Shown here one piece after another: positions 50,981 through 60,007 of a stretch of DNA of 64,000 nucleotides (positions are counted from its first letter, which is position 1; each line of letters begins with the position of its first letter). Under the pieces are notes generated by a model that was not told the DNA's origin, did no database searches, and saw only the letters and a program-made list of their open reading frames with translations. Origin of the DNA: Paenibacillus sp. J2TS4 (GTDB lineage Bacteria; Bacillota; Bacilli; Paenibacillales; NBRC-103111); assembly GCF_018403245.1 (NCBI RefSeq), contig NZ_BOSH01000011.1:1-64000 (forward strand), written 5' to 3'. The translations under genes were made by a program, and so were the position numbers.

Positions 50981-52525
50981 TTATTTCTTGCTCGCGTTGT
51001 ATCCATCCATATATTCTTTCAAAATTTGTGCTCCGATTCCGTTGCTCCAAGCGTCAATTTCCGCCTGAACGGCTTCCCATTCGCCTTTGCCCATGACATA
51101 ATTGGTCGATGCTTCGATCAGTTTTTTAGTGTGCTCCGGGTTTTTACCTAAAGTTTCAGATAGAATGGAAATGAATGGGTTTTCGACTCCCGCTTTTTCA
51201 AATTCGTCCAATACCGCTCTCTGCTCTTTGCGGATTTCCGGAATCAGGGAGGAAGCATAGTAGTATTTGTCATATTCGTTCTGCAGAATCAGAATGGCCG
51301 GCTTCTCTTTATCAAACAGCTTCTTCTGTTCGTCGTTCCGCTCGATCTCCCCGGTTTCCAGATTGTACTTGTCATAATGAATACCTTCAATCCCCGCCTT
51401 GGAGATAATGGTCGCTTCCTCGGAGGCGCTCCAGTTCAGGAATTCGACGATCTTCTCGGCCTTCTCCTTAGGCACTTTGGACGGAATGACCCAGATGCCG
51501 AAGTAGCCTTCGATCATCTGCACTCCCTTATCGCCGTTCGGTCCTTCAATGAACGGGATACCGACCAATTCTGCATTCGGATCGGCCTTCTTCATGACGG
51601 ACATGTTGCTGTCATCCAGCATGCCTACGTTATCAACCATGGCTCCGGCCATCCCGGACTTGAATTTGTCCTTGGATTGAACGGTTTTCGTTACCGGGGC
51701 ATCCTTGTCAATCAGGCCACTCGTATAGGCCATTCGGATCCAGTCCAGATAATCTTTATATTCCGGCGTCTGGAAGTAGGCCACCGCTTGGCCGTCCTCT
51801 ACCTTGTACGAGTAAGGCAGCCCGAAGGAGAAGCCGATCGGGTTCAGAGAACCGAACCAGGGAGAGTTGAACGGTCCGGCCACCATCGGAATCGTATTGC
51901 CTCCGCCAGCGGGATCTTTCTCCTTGAATACCTGCAAGGCGTGTGTAAATTCATCGAGCGTTGCGGGCACAGGCAAATTATACTTGTCGAGCCAGTCCTT
52001 GCGGATAAAGATGTTGGAGTTCCCTCCTCCATAGATTCCCCGCGGTCTGGGAATGCCGAATGTTTTGCCGTCGACGGTCGTGTTGTTCCAGGTGTACTCG
52101 GGGATTTTCTGAAGATTGTCGTTCTTGGCGACCAGCTCGGTCAAGTCATGAAAAGCTCCTTGCTTAGCCAGCTTCACATACTTGTCATCCTTGCCGTCTG
52201 TCAGCAGAATAAGATCGTACTGGTTCCCGGCCGCAATCGCAATATTGACCTTATCGGTATAGACGTCGCCCGGGACGACCTCCAGATTCAGCTTGATGTT
52301 CGCCCGCTTCTCTATTTCCTCCAGAGTCTTGTTGTTCTCCAGAATAGGCGGTTCTCCCGCGGCCAGAATGGTCAATGCTTTAATCGTCGTCGGCTGACTG
52401 TCACTGCCCTCCTCCTTCCCTGAAGAAGAGGTCTGACCCCCTTTGTCCCCGGAGGCGCATCCGGCTGCCGTTCCCATGGCCAATGTAAGAGCTAGTGAAA
52501 TGCTCACCCATTTAGTAATCTTCAT
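50981..52525 (-). CDS. Sugar-binding lipoprotein, family 1 (LipO-like)
   Basis: At 514 residues, it has a lipoprotein signal (hydrophobic core LALTLAMGTAAGC, Cys followed by ASGDK) and a family 1 solute-binding fold. ELVGIPFIEGPNGDKGV near the middle and YYASSLIPEIRKEQ near the C-terminus are typical of long Paenibacillus oligosaccharide receptors. It is the last gene of the importer operon (LplB-type, LplC-type, receptor) and the likely receptor for the fucose- and uronate-containing oligosaccharides processed by the genes that follow. AGGGGAG precedes the ATG. Confidence 0.92.
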   Translation of the reverse strand: MKITKWVSISLALTLAMGTAAGCASGDKGGQTSSSGKEEGSDSQPTTIKALTILAAGEPPILENNKTLEEIEKRANIKLNLEVVPGDVYTDKVNIAIAAGNQYDLILLTDGKDDKYVKLAKQGAFHDLTELVAKNDNLQKIPEYTWNNTTVDGKTFGIPRPRGIYGGGNSNIFIRKDWLDKYNLPVPATLDEFTHALQVFKEKDPAGGGNTIPMVAGPFNSPWFGSLNPIGFSFGLPYSYKVEDGQAVAYFQTPEYKDYLDWIRMAYTSGLIDKDAPVTKTVQSKDKFKSGMAGAMVDNVGMLDDSNMSVMKKADPNAELVGIPFIEGPNGDKGVQMIEGYFGIWVIPSKVPKEKAEKIVEFLNWSASEEATIISKAGIEGIHYDKYNLETGEIERNDEQKKLFDKEKPAILILQNEYDKYYYASSLIPEIRKEQRAVLDEFEKAGVENPFISILSETLGKNPEHTKKLIEASTNYVMGKGEWEAVQAEIDAWSNGIGAQILKEYMDGYNASKK

Positions 52526-52600
52526 TCTATTAACTCCCCTCGTAAATATCGGTTGTTGAATTTCTGCGGTTCGGAATTCGATGCAATCAGAAGGGTACTC

Positions 52601-53473
52601 CTATTCTTTAATGGATCCGAGCATCGCCCCCTTCGCAAAATGCTTTTGCAGAAACGGATAAACGAGCACGATAGGAATCATCGCTACGATAATAGCTGCC
52701 ATCTTGACGTTATCGCCTACCTGGCTGACCAGCTCGAAGTCCAGATTCGCCTCATTCGTAAAATTGGAGTTTCCGACGACAACCATTTGCCGCAGCAGCA
52801 CCTGGATCGGCCATTTTTCCGGATTGCTCAAATAAATGATCGCAGAGAAGAAATCATTCCAGTATGAAACCATGAAAAACAGGGAGAAGGTGGCGATGAT
52901 GGGCATGGACAGCGGAATGACGACAGACCACAGGATCCGCATCTCTCCCGCCCCGTCAATCCGGGCCGCTTCGTCAAGGCTCTCCGGGAGATTCTGGAAG
53001 AACGTTTTCATGACCAGAATCGTAAATGCATTCGTCGCCGCGGGCAAAATAAGAGCCCAATAGCTGTCCAGTAAGCCCAAGCTTTTGACCAGCAAATATT
53101 TCGGAATCATCCCGCCGCTGAAAACCATAGTAAACAGCATTAGCAGGAGCATCAGTCGGCGTCCGGGAAGTGTCTTCCTGGAAATCGCATAAGCCAATGT
53201 AATGGAGACGATCAGGTTGACGAACGTGCCGAGCGCCGTTAAATAAATCGAATTGCCAAGGCTGCGAACGAACTGATTCGTCGAGAACAGATAACGGTAC
53301 GCTTCCACCGTAAATTCCTTAGGAAAGAGATAGAATCTTCCGCCGACCGATTCACTGACCGGGCTTAGGGAAACGGCAAGCATGTACCAGAAAGGTATAA
53401 CGACCAGCAAGCATAGTCCGAACAGGAACAGGACATTCATGCCGTCAAAAATCGATATTTTCCGTAATTTCAT
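52601..53473 (-). CDS. Sugar ABC transporter permease, LplC/YtcP type
   Basis: This 290-residue permease has six helices and the EAA loop DEAARIDGAGEMRILWSVVIP; it ends AMLGSIKE. It is the second gene of the importer, 12 bp after the LplB-type permease and 75 bp before the receptor. TAGGGAGG precedes the ATG. As for the other two importers here, no ATPase gene is present. Confidence 0.92.
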   Translation of the reverse strand: MKLRKISIFDGMNVLFLFGLCLLVVIPFWYMLAVSLSPVSESVGGRFYLFPKEFTVEAYRYLFSTNQFVRSLGNSIYLTALGTFVNLIVSITLAYAISRKTLPGRRLMLLLMLFTMVFSGGMIPKYLLVKSLGLLDSYWALILPAATNAFTILVMKTFFQNLPESLDEAARIDGAGEMRILWSVVIPLSMPIIATFSLFFMVSYWNDFFSAIIYLSNPEKWPIQVLLRQMVVVGNSNFTNEANLDFELVSQVGDNVKMAAIIVAMIPIVLVYPFLQKHFAKGAMLGSIKE

Positions 53474-53484
53474 GTGGGTCCTCC

Positions 53485-54432
53485 CTAGAATATTCCCTCT
53501 TCGTTAAAAAGCTTGGCCATAAAATTGGCGATCAGCATCAGAATCAAGCCGACTACTGAATTAAATAGACCTATCGCAATACTGTAGCTGAATTCGAATC
53601 GCTGCAAACCGACCTTGTACACATAGAGATCAAAGACGTTCGAGACGCTCTCATTGAAGTTGTTCCACATCAGGAACACCTGCTGGAAATTGGAATCCAT
53701 GACCGACCCGAGACGAAGAATGAGAAGAATAATGATCGTGCCTCTTATACAAGGAAGAGTAATATGCCAAATATTATGCCATCGGTTCGCTCCATCCACC
53801 TTGGCTGCTTCGTACAGCTCCGGATTGACTCCGGCCAACGCCGCGAGAAAGATGATCGTTCCCCATCCGGCATCCTTCCACATTTGTTGAAACAGGACAA
53901 CCGGACGAAACCACTCGTTACTCATCAGGAACGGGAGATTGTTCTGCACCCATATCTCGAGATAATGGTTGATCACTCCGGACGGCCCCAGGAAGATGAA
54001 TGTAATTCCGACTATAATGACCCAGGATACGAAGTGAGGAAGATAGAGCACCGTTTGCACAAAACGCTTATATATGCTGGAGCGGACTTCGTTAAGCAGG
54101 AGCGCCAGAATAATCGTAAAAGGAAAGTAGAATAGAAGATTATACAAGCTCAGCAGTAAAGTATTCCTCAATAACTCCGAGAAGGTATCTTCGCTGAAAA
54201 ATCTCTGAAAATGCTCCAGGCCTACCCATTCGCTCTGCATAAATCCGAGGTAAGGACTGTACTCCTGAAACGCGAGCAGAACACCCCACATCGGTCCATA
54301 ATGAAAGATCAGAAAATACAATATTCCGGGTGTTGCCAATAAATAAAACCATAGATGCTTGCGAAAGGTATGCTTTCTTAATGAACCCTTCCCTATATGC
54401 TGCGTATTTTTGTTCAAGGAAACCTCTGCCAT
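53485..54432 (-). CDS. Sugar ABC transporter permease, LplB/YteP type
   Basis: This 315-residue permease has the LplB-type start HLWFYLLATPGILYFLIFHYG and the docking loop EAAKVDGANRWHNIWHITLP. It is the first gene of the glycan importer operon. GGAGGG precedes the ATG at 54432. A cre-like sequence lies 46 bp upstream. Confidence 0.92.
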   Translation of the reverse strand: MAEVSLNKNTQHIGKGSLRKHTFRKHLWFYLLATPGILYFLIFHYGPMWGVLLAFQEYSPYLGFMQSEWVGLEHFQRFFSEDTFSELLRNTLLLSLYNLLFYFPFTIILALLLNEVRSSIYKRFVQTVLYLPHFVSWVIIVGITFIFLGPSGVINHYLEIWVQNNLPFLMSNEWFRPVVLFQQMWKDAGWGTIIFLAALAGVNPELYEAAKVDGANRWHNIWHITLPCIRGTIIILLILRLGSVMDSNFQQVFLMWNNFNESVSNVFDLYVYKVGLQRFEFSYSIAIGLFNSVVGLILMLIANFMAKLFNEEGIF

Positions 54433-54477
54433 GATTCACCCTCCACTTTGTCTAGTTCCGGCAGAACCGAATATACA

Positions 54478-54491
54478 TGAAAGCGCTCTAC
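54478..54491. promoter_or_regulatory. cre-like site upstream of the glycan importer
   Basis: TGAAAGCGCTCTAC matches TGWAANCGNTNWCA at 12 of 14 positions, with both mismatches in the last two bases. It lies 46 bp upstream of the first permease gene. Confidence 0.4.
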
Positions 54492-54697
54492 CCCTCAACA
54501 TGAAAGATTTGTAAGGACTGTATTTTTTAGCTGAACAAAAAACTGCACTCCATGCAAAAATATGCACTTGTCCGCTTTTTCCCTTATTTTATAAGGGTTT
54601 GCGCGGTCGTCTTACGCCAAACACCGCGCGTCGGGAGTTTCGCGCGATGCGGAAAGCCTAACCGTATTCTCCGCCTTGTTGTCATTTTTTGCACCTG

Positions 54698-54780
54698 GGA
54701 AAAGTGCGAGTAGAAGGGTGGCGTCTAGGAGAAAGGTAGCGTAGCGTCTAGGAAAAGTGCGACTAGTAGGGAAGCGTCTA
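54698..54780. repeat. 30-bp direct repeat in the gap
   Basis: GGAAAAGTGCGA... at 54698-54727 and 54751-54780 agree at 26 of 30 positions, both ending GCGTCTA. A further GCGTCTAGGA lies between them. No gene is present. Confidence 0.6.
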
Positions 54781-54798
54781 ACTGGATTTTATGTAGGT

Positions 54799-54968
54799 AA
54801 ATGGAAGCTAACGGGGCAAATGTACCAGACTAAATGGAAAAACTACATTTAAAATGGAGATTTTTTGCGGATACCCCGCTTTTCAAACTAAATAGATGGA
54901 GGTTTTCCATTTAGTATTCGTTTTTAATCTCGAAGGGAGCAAATTAGCCGCATGAAATCCATTTAGAT
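54799..54968. repeat. AAATGGA-rich interspersed element, copy 2
   Basis: It aligns with 22238-22430: AGACTAAATGGAAAAACTAC, AAAATGGAG and GCATGAAATCCATTTAGA occur in the same order. Within it GGTTTTCCATTTAGT is the inverted form of ACTAAATGGAAAACC. Together with the 30-bp repeat it fills the 620-bp gap upstream of the importer. Confidence 0.6.
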
Positions 54969-55025
54969 CCCCGATTGTCAGAGTAGACCGCTAATAGGTT
55001 ATAAATCTTTATAATTCAAATATAT

Positions 55026-55061
55026 AAAAAGTCCGCAAACGCAAATAGATGCGTCACGGAC
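55026..55061 (-). terminator. Terminator overlapping the stop of the AraC sensor-regulator
   Basis: On the minus strand GTCCG...CGGAC and the inner ACGCA/TGCGT pair, followed by TTTTTATATA. The stop codon (55054-55056) lies within the hairpin. Confidence 0.7.
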
Positions 55062-57387
55062 CTTCTCTGTACATTTCCCGATATTTCGTCGGGGTTAGTC
55101 CTTCATGCTTTTTAAACACCCGATAATAATAAGAAGGCTGGTAACCGACACGGTAAGCAATGTCGTTCACTTTATCATTCGTCGTAAGCAGCAGCTCCTT
55201 CGATTTGTCCAGCCTCAGTCGGGTCAGGTAATCGATGAAGTTGACACCCGTCACTTCCTTGAACCCGGAGCTTAGCTTGTAAATGCTGATGCCGAACCGA
55301 TCGGAATACGATTCCAGGGAAATATCCTGCGCATATTCCTCCGCCATCCAGGCAATGACTTTATCCACGGTTTCCTTCATCCATTGATCCTGGACCTGGC
55401 TCATCGTTTCGGTCATGGTGTCCATGTACATTTCCAGCTTTTCTTTGAACCAGGCCAACATTTCATCCGGCTCGCGCAGTTTATTAAGCTCGTCATACAG
55501 ATTCGGGCTGCTGTACAGCCCCTGAGGACTGAAACCGGACAGAAGGATGTGGTGAAGCAGGACGCCCAGCAGTTGGTTCATCCCTTGACGCACGACGATT
55601 TCCTTCTCCCCGTTGGTGGTCAGCTCCTCCACAAACCGGCGAAGCAGATTGACCGCTTCGTCGCGCTCTCCCGAACGGACGCTGCGCACCCATTCTTTTT
55701 CCAGCGCGAACGGATACAGGCTGACTTGAGGATGTCCTCCCATTTGCTCAAGATCGAGAATCTGGTTCATTTCCTGCACATTCCGGAAGCCGAACGACAG
55801 GTTAACTTCCCGGTACGCTTCAGGCAGTTCGGAGATGGATGACGTCTGGCTGGCCAGGCCCACCAGAACATTCATTCTGAGAATAGCCGACAGCGACTGA
55901 ATCAGACTGTCCCCGAACTCGTACAGCTGCTGTCTCGTTTCCTCCGGCTCGAGCTCCTCGGGCATGACTACCAGAATACTGACCGACAGCTCCTGTTCAT
56001 TCACTATTTCCGCTTGCTCGAACCTTCCCGTCGCCAGCTCCGCAATAACATTGGAGGCGGCAAACGTAACCAATTGCTCGTCGCCTTCGTCGAACCGGTC
56101 CAGCAGCTTGGAGAACCCTAGCAATCGGACCACCAGCAATTGGAACACCTTCCCTTCGGTGTCCCACCCATATTGCTCCATCCGTCTGCGCAGTTCATCC
56201 TCCGTCAAATGATTCAAATGATCATGCAGCAATTGGAAGAGGAAGATTTCCCGCAGATTGACCAGATTCTGCTCCATTCGTTCATGCAGCAGCTTGCTCT
56301 CGCTGTTCAGGAACTGCCACTCGCGCTCGATGAACTCAATCTCGTCTTTGGTAGCATCGGCCGCATCGTTCCTGGACGAACGGAAAAGCTGCATGAGCCG
56401 GACAATGGGCTGGTACAGCTTGAGCGAGGCAAACCAGGAGAGACAGATGGCTACAACCATCCCCAATCCTCCCACGGCAAGGAGAATGCGGGAAGTGTAT
56501 ACGACCGGCTGCGTCAGATTGGACAAAGAAGTTGCCGATACATAGATCCAGCCGGTTCTTGGAATGGTGCCGAAGGAGACCGTATACTTCTCCCCGTTCC
56601 ATTTTGTATAGAAGGAGCCGCTCTCCCGGTTCTGCTCATTCACCTGCTGGCGCAACATATATTCGAACGGACGGTATTCCGCCTCTTTGGCATACTCCGG
56701 GTCCAGCCAGTCTCCGTTACCCTTGAGCATAAAGGCGGTCGCTTGAGAATCGTGCTCCGTCTGAATCAGTTGATTCATCGCCTCTTCGTCGATGATCGTC
56801 AGGAAATAACCATAGGGAGCCTTGTCCGGAACCAGCCGTATGAGCGACAAATACCCTTGGGCGACCGTCCAGTACTGCGGCATTTCTTTAATGTACAGCG
56901 AACGGAAAAATTCCAATTCCTCGGGATTATTAATCGGGACGGCCACGTTGGCTTTTAACGGCGAAATATAGAGGCCGGAATCGGGAAGATAGAGCCGGAC
57001 TTCGCGGATTAACGGATTGGAATCGCCCATGATGAGCAGCATTTTGGCCAAATCATGAGTAAACACAATCTCTTTCTTGAACGATTCGATCGTCATTTCT
57101 CCCAGATTTCCTTGCAATATCGGAAAAAATGTCCACATCGTCGACATTTTCTCCAGCTGCAGCAGCTGCTCCTGAAGCTTGTCCGCCATCGTTTCGAGGC
57201 GAAACTCGTGAGCCCGGTGAACCTCCTGCTCGATCTGCTTCGTACCGACATAATAAGTCGCGATCGCAAGCAGGGCCGTCGGAATACTCGTCACCAGGAG
57301 CAATATAATCAGGCTCTTGCGGTAGAACCCGTTTTGCCTTGTTCTTAACAGGCTGGGCAACACCTTGTGTTTAAATGGAGTGAACAT
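55054..57387 (-). CDS. Membrane-anchored AraC-family sensor-regulator of the glycan locus
   Basis: At 777 residues from the ATG at 57387 (GGGAGG just upstream), it has a first membrane helix near residues 24-46 and an extracellular sensor domain. The second helix follows near 300 (LLAVGGLGMVVAICLSWFA). The cytoplasmic part ends in an AraC domain (ISLESYSDRFGISIYKLSSGF; VNDIAYRVGYQPSYYYRVFKK). It lies directly upstream of the importer and glycan-degradation genes on the same strand and is the likely sensor for the external oligosaccharide. It shares its layout with the regulator at 28931. Confidence 0.9.
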   Translation of the reverse strand: MFTPFKHKVLPSLLRTRQNGFYRKSLIILLLVTSIPTALLAIATYYVGTKQIEQEVHRAHEFRLETMADKLQEQLLQLEKMSTMWTFFPILQGNLGEMTIESFKKEIVFTHDLAKMLLIMGDSNPLIREVRLYLPDSGLYISPLKANVAVPINNPEELEFFRSLYIKEMPQYWTVAQGYLSLIRLVPDKAPYGYFLTIIDEEAMNQLIQTEHDSQATAFMLKGNGDWLDPEYAKEAEYRPFEYMLRQQVNEQNRESGSFYTKWNGEKYTVSFGTIPRTGWIYVSATSLSNLTQPVVYTSRILLAVGGLGMVVAICLSWFASLKLYQPIVRLMQLFRSSRNDAADATKDEIEFIEREWQFLNSESKLLHERMEQNLVNLREIFLFQLLHDHLNHLTEDELRRRMEQYGWDTEGKVFQLLVVRLLGFSKLLDRFDEGDEQLVTFAASNVIAELATGRFEQAEIVNEQELSVSILVVMPEELEPEETRQQLYEFGDSLIQSLSAILRMNVLVGLASQTSSISELPEAYREVNLSFGFRNVQEMNQILDLEQMGGHPQVSLYPFALEKEWVRSVRSGERDEAVNLLRRFVEELTTNGEKEIVVRQGMNQLLGVLLHHILLSGFSPQGLYSSPNLYDELNKLREPDEMLAWFKEKLEMYMDTMTETMSQVQDQWMKETVDKVIAWMAEEYAQDISLESYSDRFGISIYKLSSGFKEVTGVNFIDYLTRLRLDKSKELLLTTNDKVNDIAYRVGYQPSYYYRVFKKHEGLTPTKYREMYREGP

Positions 57388-57861
57388 GTGGCCTCCCAAG
57401 GATAAAAGGCTCCGCCGTCCATGCTATATAAGTGGCACTAAAGAAAGCGATCATTCCGTTCCGAAGGAAAGTGCCTCCGAAGCTTCAAACATCATACTCC
57501 TTCCCCAAAAAGTGAAGATGAGCTTCGAAGCAATTCCAGGTACTTTTCGGGGACCCCGATCAAACCAATAGCCCCCCTTCTATTTGGATGGGCCTTCGGA
57601 TGGTAGGAATACAAAGCCAAAACTCGCCCTGGAAGCATCTTTCTTTCTCCACTTCATGAGCTTTGAAATCTTTAGTGCCGAGTATATAGAAGAATGACAT
57701 AAGCCCGTTTCTCAAAAATATATCGTTTCCTGAAGAATGACTTTGTTGATTTTACTTGTGGAATCTTGCGAAAAAAAGGGTGTAGTTCGCAAGACCTGGA
57801 GAATAACTATAATTGCAGAAAACCCATTCTACACATTAGCATGTAGGCGTTTACTTTTCAA
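57388..57861. other. Intergenic region between two AraC-type genes
   Basis: About 470 bp without a supported gene. Promoter elements for the sensor-regulator must lie here. I noted only GAAGCTTC-like short palindromes near 57478 and 57530. Confidence 0.3.
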
Positions 57862-58740
57862 CTATAATCCAGAGCGGGCTCTCTGCTGAATCAGACGGAA
57901 TTGGTGCGGCGAGATGCCCATTTTCTTTTTGAACAACTGGCAAAAGTACGACGGATTCGTCAGCCCGACCCGGATTCCGATTTCCTGAATCGAGAGCGGT
58001 GTCTTCGTCAGCAGCAGACAAGCCTGTCTCACTCGCGCTGCCTGCAGGTAGTCGGAGAGGGTGCTGCCCGTCATTTCCTTAAACCGGCGGGATAAATGAT
58101 AAGGGGATAAATGAAGAGCCTTGGCCATTTTCTCCAGTTGGAATTCCTCCTTATAATGCTCGTCCAGCCATTGCATCATGGTCTCCGCCTGATGAGGTTG
58201 CCGGTTAGGGTATCGGGAGACTCGCCGGGCTTCCCGTTCTCCGCGTTCCTGCCAGATAGGCTTAAGCATCCTGAGAAAGGATACCGTGCAGTGGATGATC
58301 AGCTCGGCCTTCTCATCCGGCGGGGCGCTCTGAATCGCGCTGCTGTAATAAGCCAGCTGCGAAACCAGCAGATCTTCTTCAGCGATCCCTTCGATCAGCT
58401 TCATCGACAGCTCATGATGATAGAGATGCTGGTAAAAAGACTTCAACGCAGGATACGGCTCCATATAAGGCTCCAAGAGCTGAGGATCGAAAATAAGCAG
58501 AGACCGGATGAATGGGGCAGCTTCGGTCACTTCGATTTGAACACGATGCAGCTGAAAGGGCTGAAAGAAGAGCAGGACACCCGGACGGATCGCAAACGTC
58601 TTCCCGTCGGTGATCAATTGCCCCGTCCCTTCGTGAACATAGACGAATTCCATTTCTTTATGGGCGTGGAACGTCTCGCGGAATGTTCCGAACGTCGTTT
58701 TTTTACTGTCCAAGATCAGCATTTTCCCGTAATGGTACAA
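57862..58740 (-). CDS. AraC-family regulator with cupin-type sensing domain
   Basis: About 292-297 residues. The N-terminal cupin-like part (FHAHKEMEFVYVHEGTGQL, then GVLLFFQPFQLHRVQ) senses a small ligand. The C-terminal AraC domain carries two helix-turn-helix motifs (FQLEKMAKALHLSPYHLSRR; IQEIGIRVGLTNPSYFCQLF). It is divergent from the PhyH dioxygenase gene and probably controls it. The start is uncertain: a TTG at 58740 follows GGGGGGAG well, while a GTG at 58755 extends it by five residues. Confidence 0.88.
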   Translation of the reverse strand: MYHYGKMLILDSKKTTFGTFRETFHAHKEMEFVYVHEGTGQLITDGKTFAIRPGVLLFFQPFQLHRVQIEVTEAAPFIRSLLIFDPQLLEPYMEPYPALKSFYQHLYHHELSMKLIEGIAEEDLLVSQLAYYSSAIQSAPPDEKAELIIHCTVSFLRMLKPIWQERGEREARRVSRYPNRQPHQAETMMQWLDEHYKEEFQLEKMAKALHLSPYHLSRRFKEMTGSTLSDYLQAARVRQACLLLTKTPLSIQEIGIRVGLTNPSYFCQLFKKKMGISPHQFRLIQQRARSGL

Positions 58741-58965
58741 CTTTCTCCCCCCCACCGGCTGCCTTCACGGTTTTTCTTCTATTTTTGATCCTACCACAAA
58801 TAAGGTCCTTGTAGTTATTCCTTTTCAGAGCCCATAGGGTGGGAATACATGGTTCGGTGAAGCGCAATATGACGATATTTTCGGGCAATGAAACCACACA
58901 TAGCCGCTACCTAATGAAATACACTCAAGACAGCTTAAGATTAATCCAAATTGGAGGGTTCAGGG

Positions 58966-59850
58966 ATGAAATTAACACGGGAGCAAGTAAAGCGCTTTCA
59001 AGAAGATGGTTACGTTGTAGTGGACAATGTGCTGAGCGAGGAAGATCTGGCGCCGGTCATCGCGGGAATATCCCGCTTCATCGATCAAAGAGCCCAGGAA
59101 TTGAAGGCGGAAGGAAAGCTGCAGAAATTATATGAGGAGGAGCCTTTTGAGCGCCGTTACTCGTTCTTATATGCCCAGACCAAGGAGATCGGCCAAGGCT
59201 TGGACATTATGTATTCCCGCATACCGGAGGTTTTCCGTTTTCTGCTGAACCGGAACCTGCTCGATGTGGTAGAGAGCCTGCTAGGTAATGAGATTATATG
59301 CAATCCGATTCAACATTTGCGGGCCAAGGTGCCTAATCGGACGTTCGGGGAGGAGACGCCTGAGCATTTTTTGAACGTGCCCTGGCATCAGGATGCAGGG
59401 GTAACTTTGGAGGAAGCGGACGATTCGGATATTGTGACGTTCTGGATTCCGCTAGTCGATGCCGTAGCCGAAACCGGATGTATGGAAATCATTCCGGGAG
59501 TTTTCCGGAACGGTTATCTCCAGCATACGGCCAAGGACGGTTTCACGATCGTCCCGGATCAATTGCCCGACCAGCCGGCCAAGCTGGCTCCGTGTCCCAG
59601 AGGCGGCATCGTCATCATGAACAAATATACTCCGCATCGCGGGACGCCTAACGTATCGGACATTATCCGCTGGAGCATCGACCTGCGCTATCACAAGGCC
59701 AACCAGCCTTCGGGCAGACCCTTCTATCCATCCTTCGTGGCACGAAGCGCTGCGAATCCAGACAGCGTCATGGCAGATTACGACGAATGGTGCAGATTAT
59801 GGGATGAAGGCTTGAAGCGCGGGGCCGGCAAGCAGCTGCATCGGGTCTGA
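58966..59850 (+). CDS. Phytanoyl-CoA dioxygenase (PhyH) family protein
   Basis: At 294 residues from the ATG at 58966 (GGAGGG 8 nt upstream), it is a non-haem Fe(II)/2-oxoglutarate oxygenase. WHQDAG gives His and Asp ligands, TPHRGTPN the distal His, and RWSIDLRY the Arg for 2-oxoglutarate. ETGCMEIIPGVF is the usual PhyH segment. Family members hydroxylate diverse small molecules. It is divergent from the AraC/cupin regulator. The substrate is not readable. Confidence 0.9.
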   Translation: MKLTREQVKRFQEDGYVVVDNVLSEEDLAPVIAGISRFIDQRAQELKAEGKLQKLYEEEPFERRYSFLYAQTKEIGQGLDIMYSRIPEVFRFLLNRNLLDVVESLLGNEIICNPIQHLRAKVPNRTFGEETPEHFLNVPWHQDAGVTLEEADDSDIVTFWIPLVDAVAETGCMEIIPGVFRNGYLQHTAKDGFTIVPDQLPDQPAKLAPCPRGGIVIMNKYTPHRGTPNVSDIIRWSIDLRYHKANQPSGRPFYPSFVARSAANPDSVMADYDEWCRLWDEGLKRGAGKQLHRV

Positions 59851-59873
59851 TCCGCGCGCCGGCTTCCGGCGGA

Positions 59874-59907
59874 GAAGGAGACTCCCGGGAAGGCGGGTCT
59901 CCTTCTT
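59874..59907. terminator. Hairpin between convergent PhyH and aminotransferase genes
   Basis: GAAGGAGAC (59874-59882) pairs with GTCTCCTTC (59897-59905). The outer GCCGGC-type segments can add pairs. T-tracts are minimal, so it is a probable but weak bidirectional terminator. Confidence 0.45.
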
Positions 59908-60007
59908 CAGCCGGCAGCCCCGGCTGATAAGTTCTAACGGCGGCAGTCAAGCTGCCACCCTGACCAGTGGAAGGGATGGAGGCGGACACCCCGCCTTGCC
60001 GTATCCT

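Noticed and set aside
57845..57858. cre-like sequence on the minus strand
   Set aside because: It lies downstream of the AraC/cupin gene, with two mismatches to the consensus, and no promoter is next to it.
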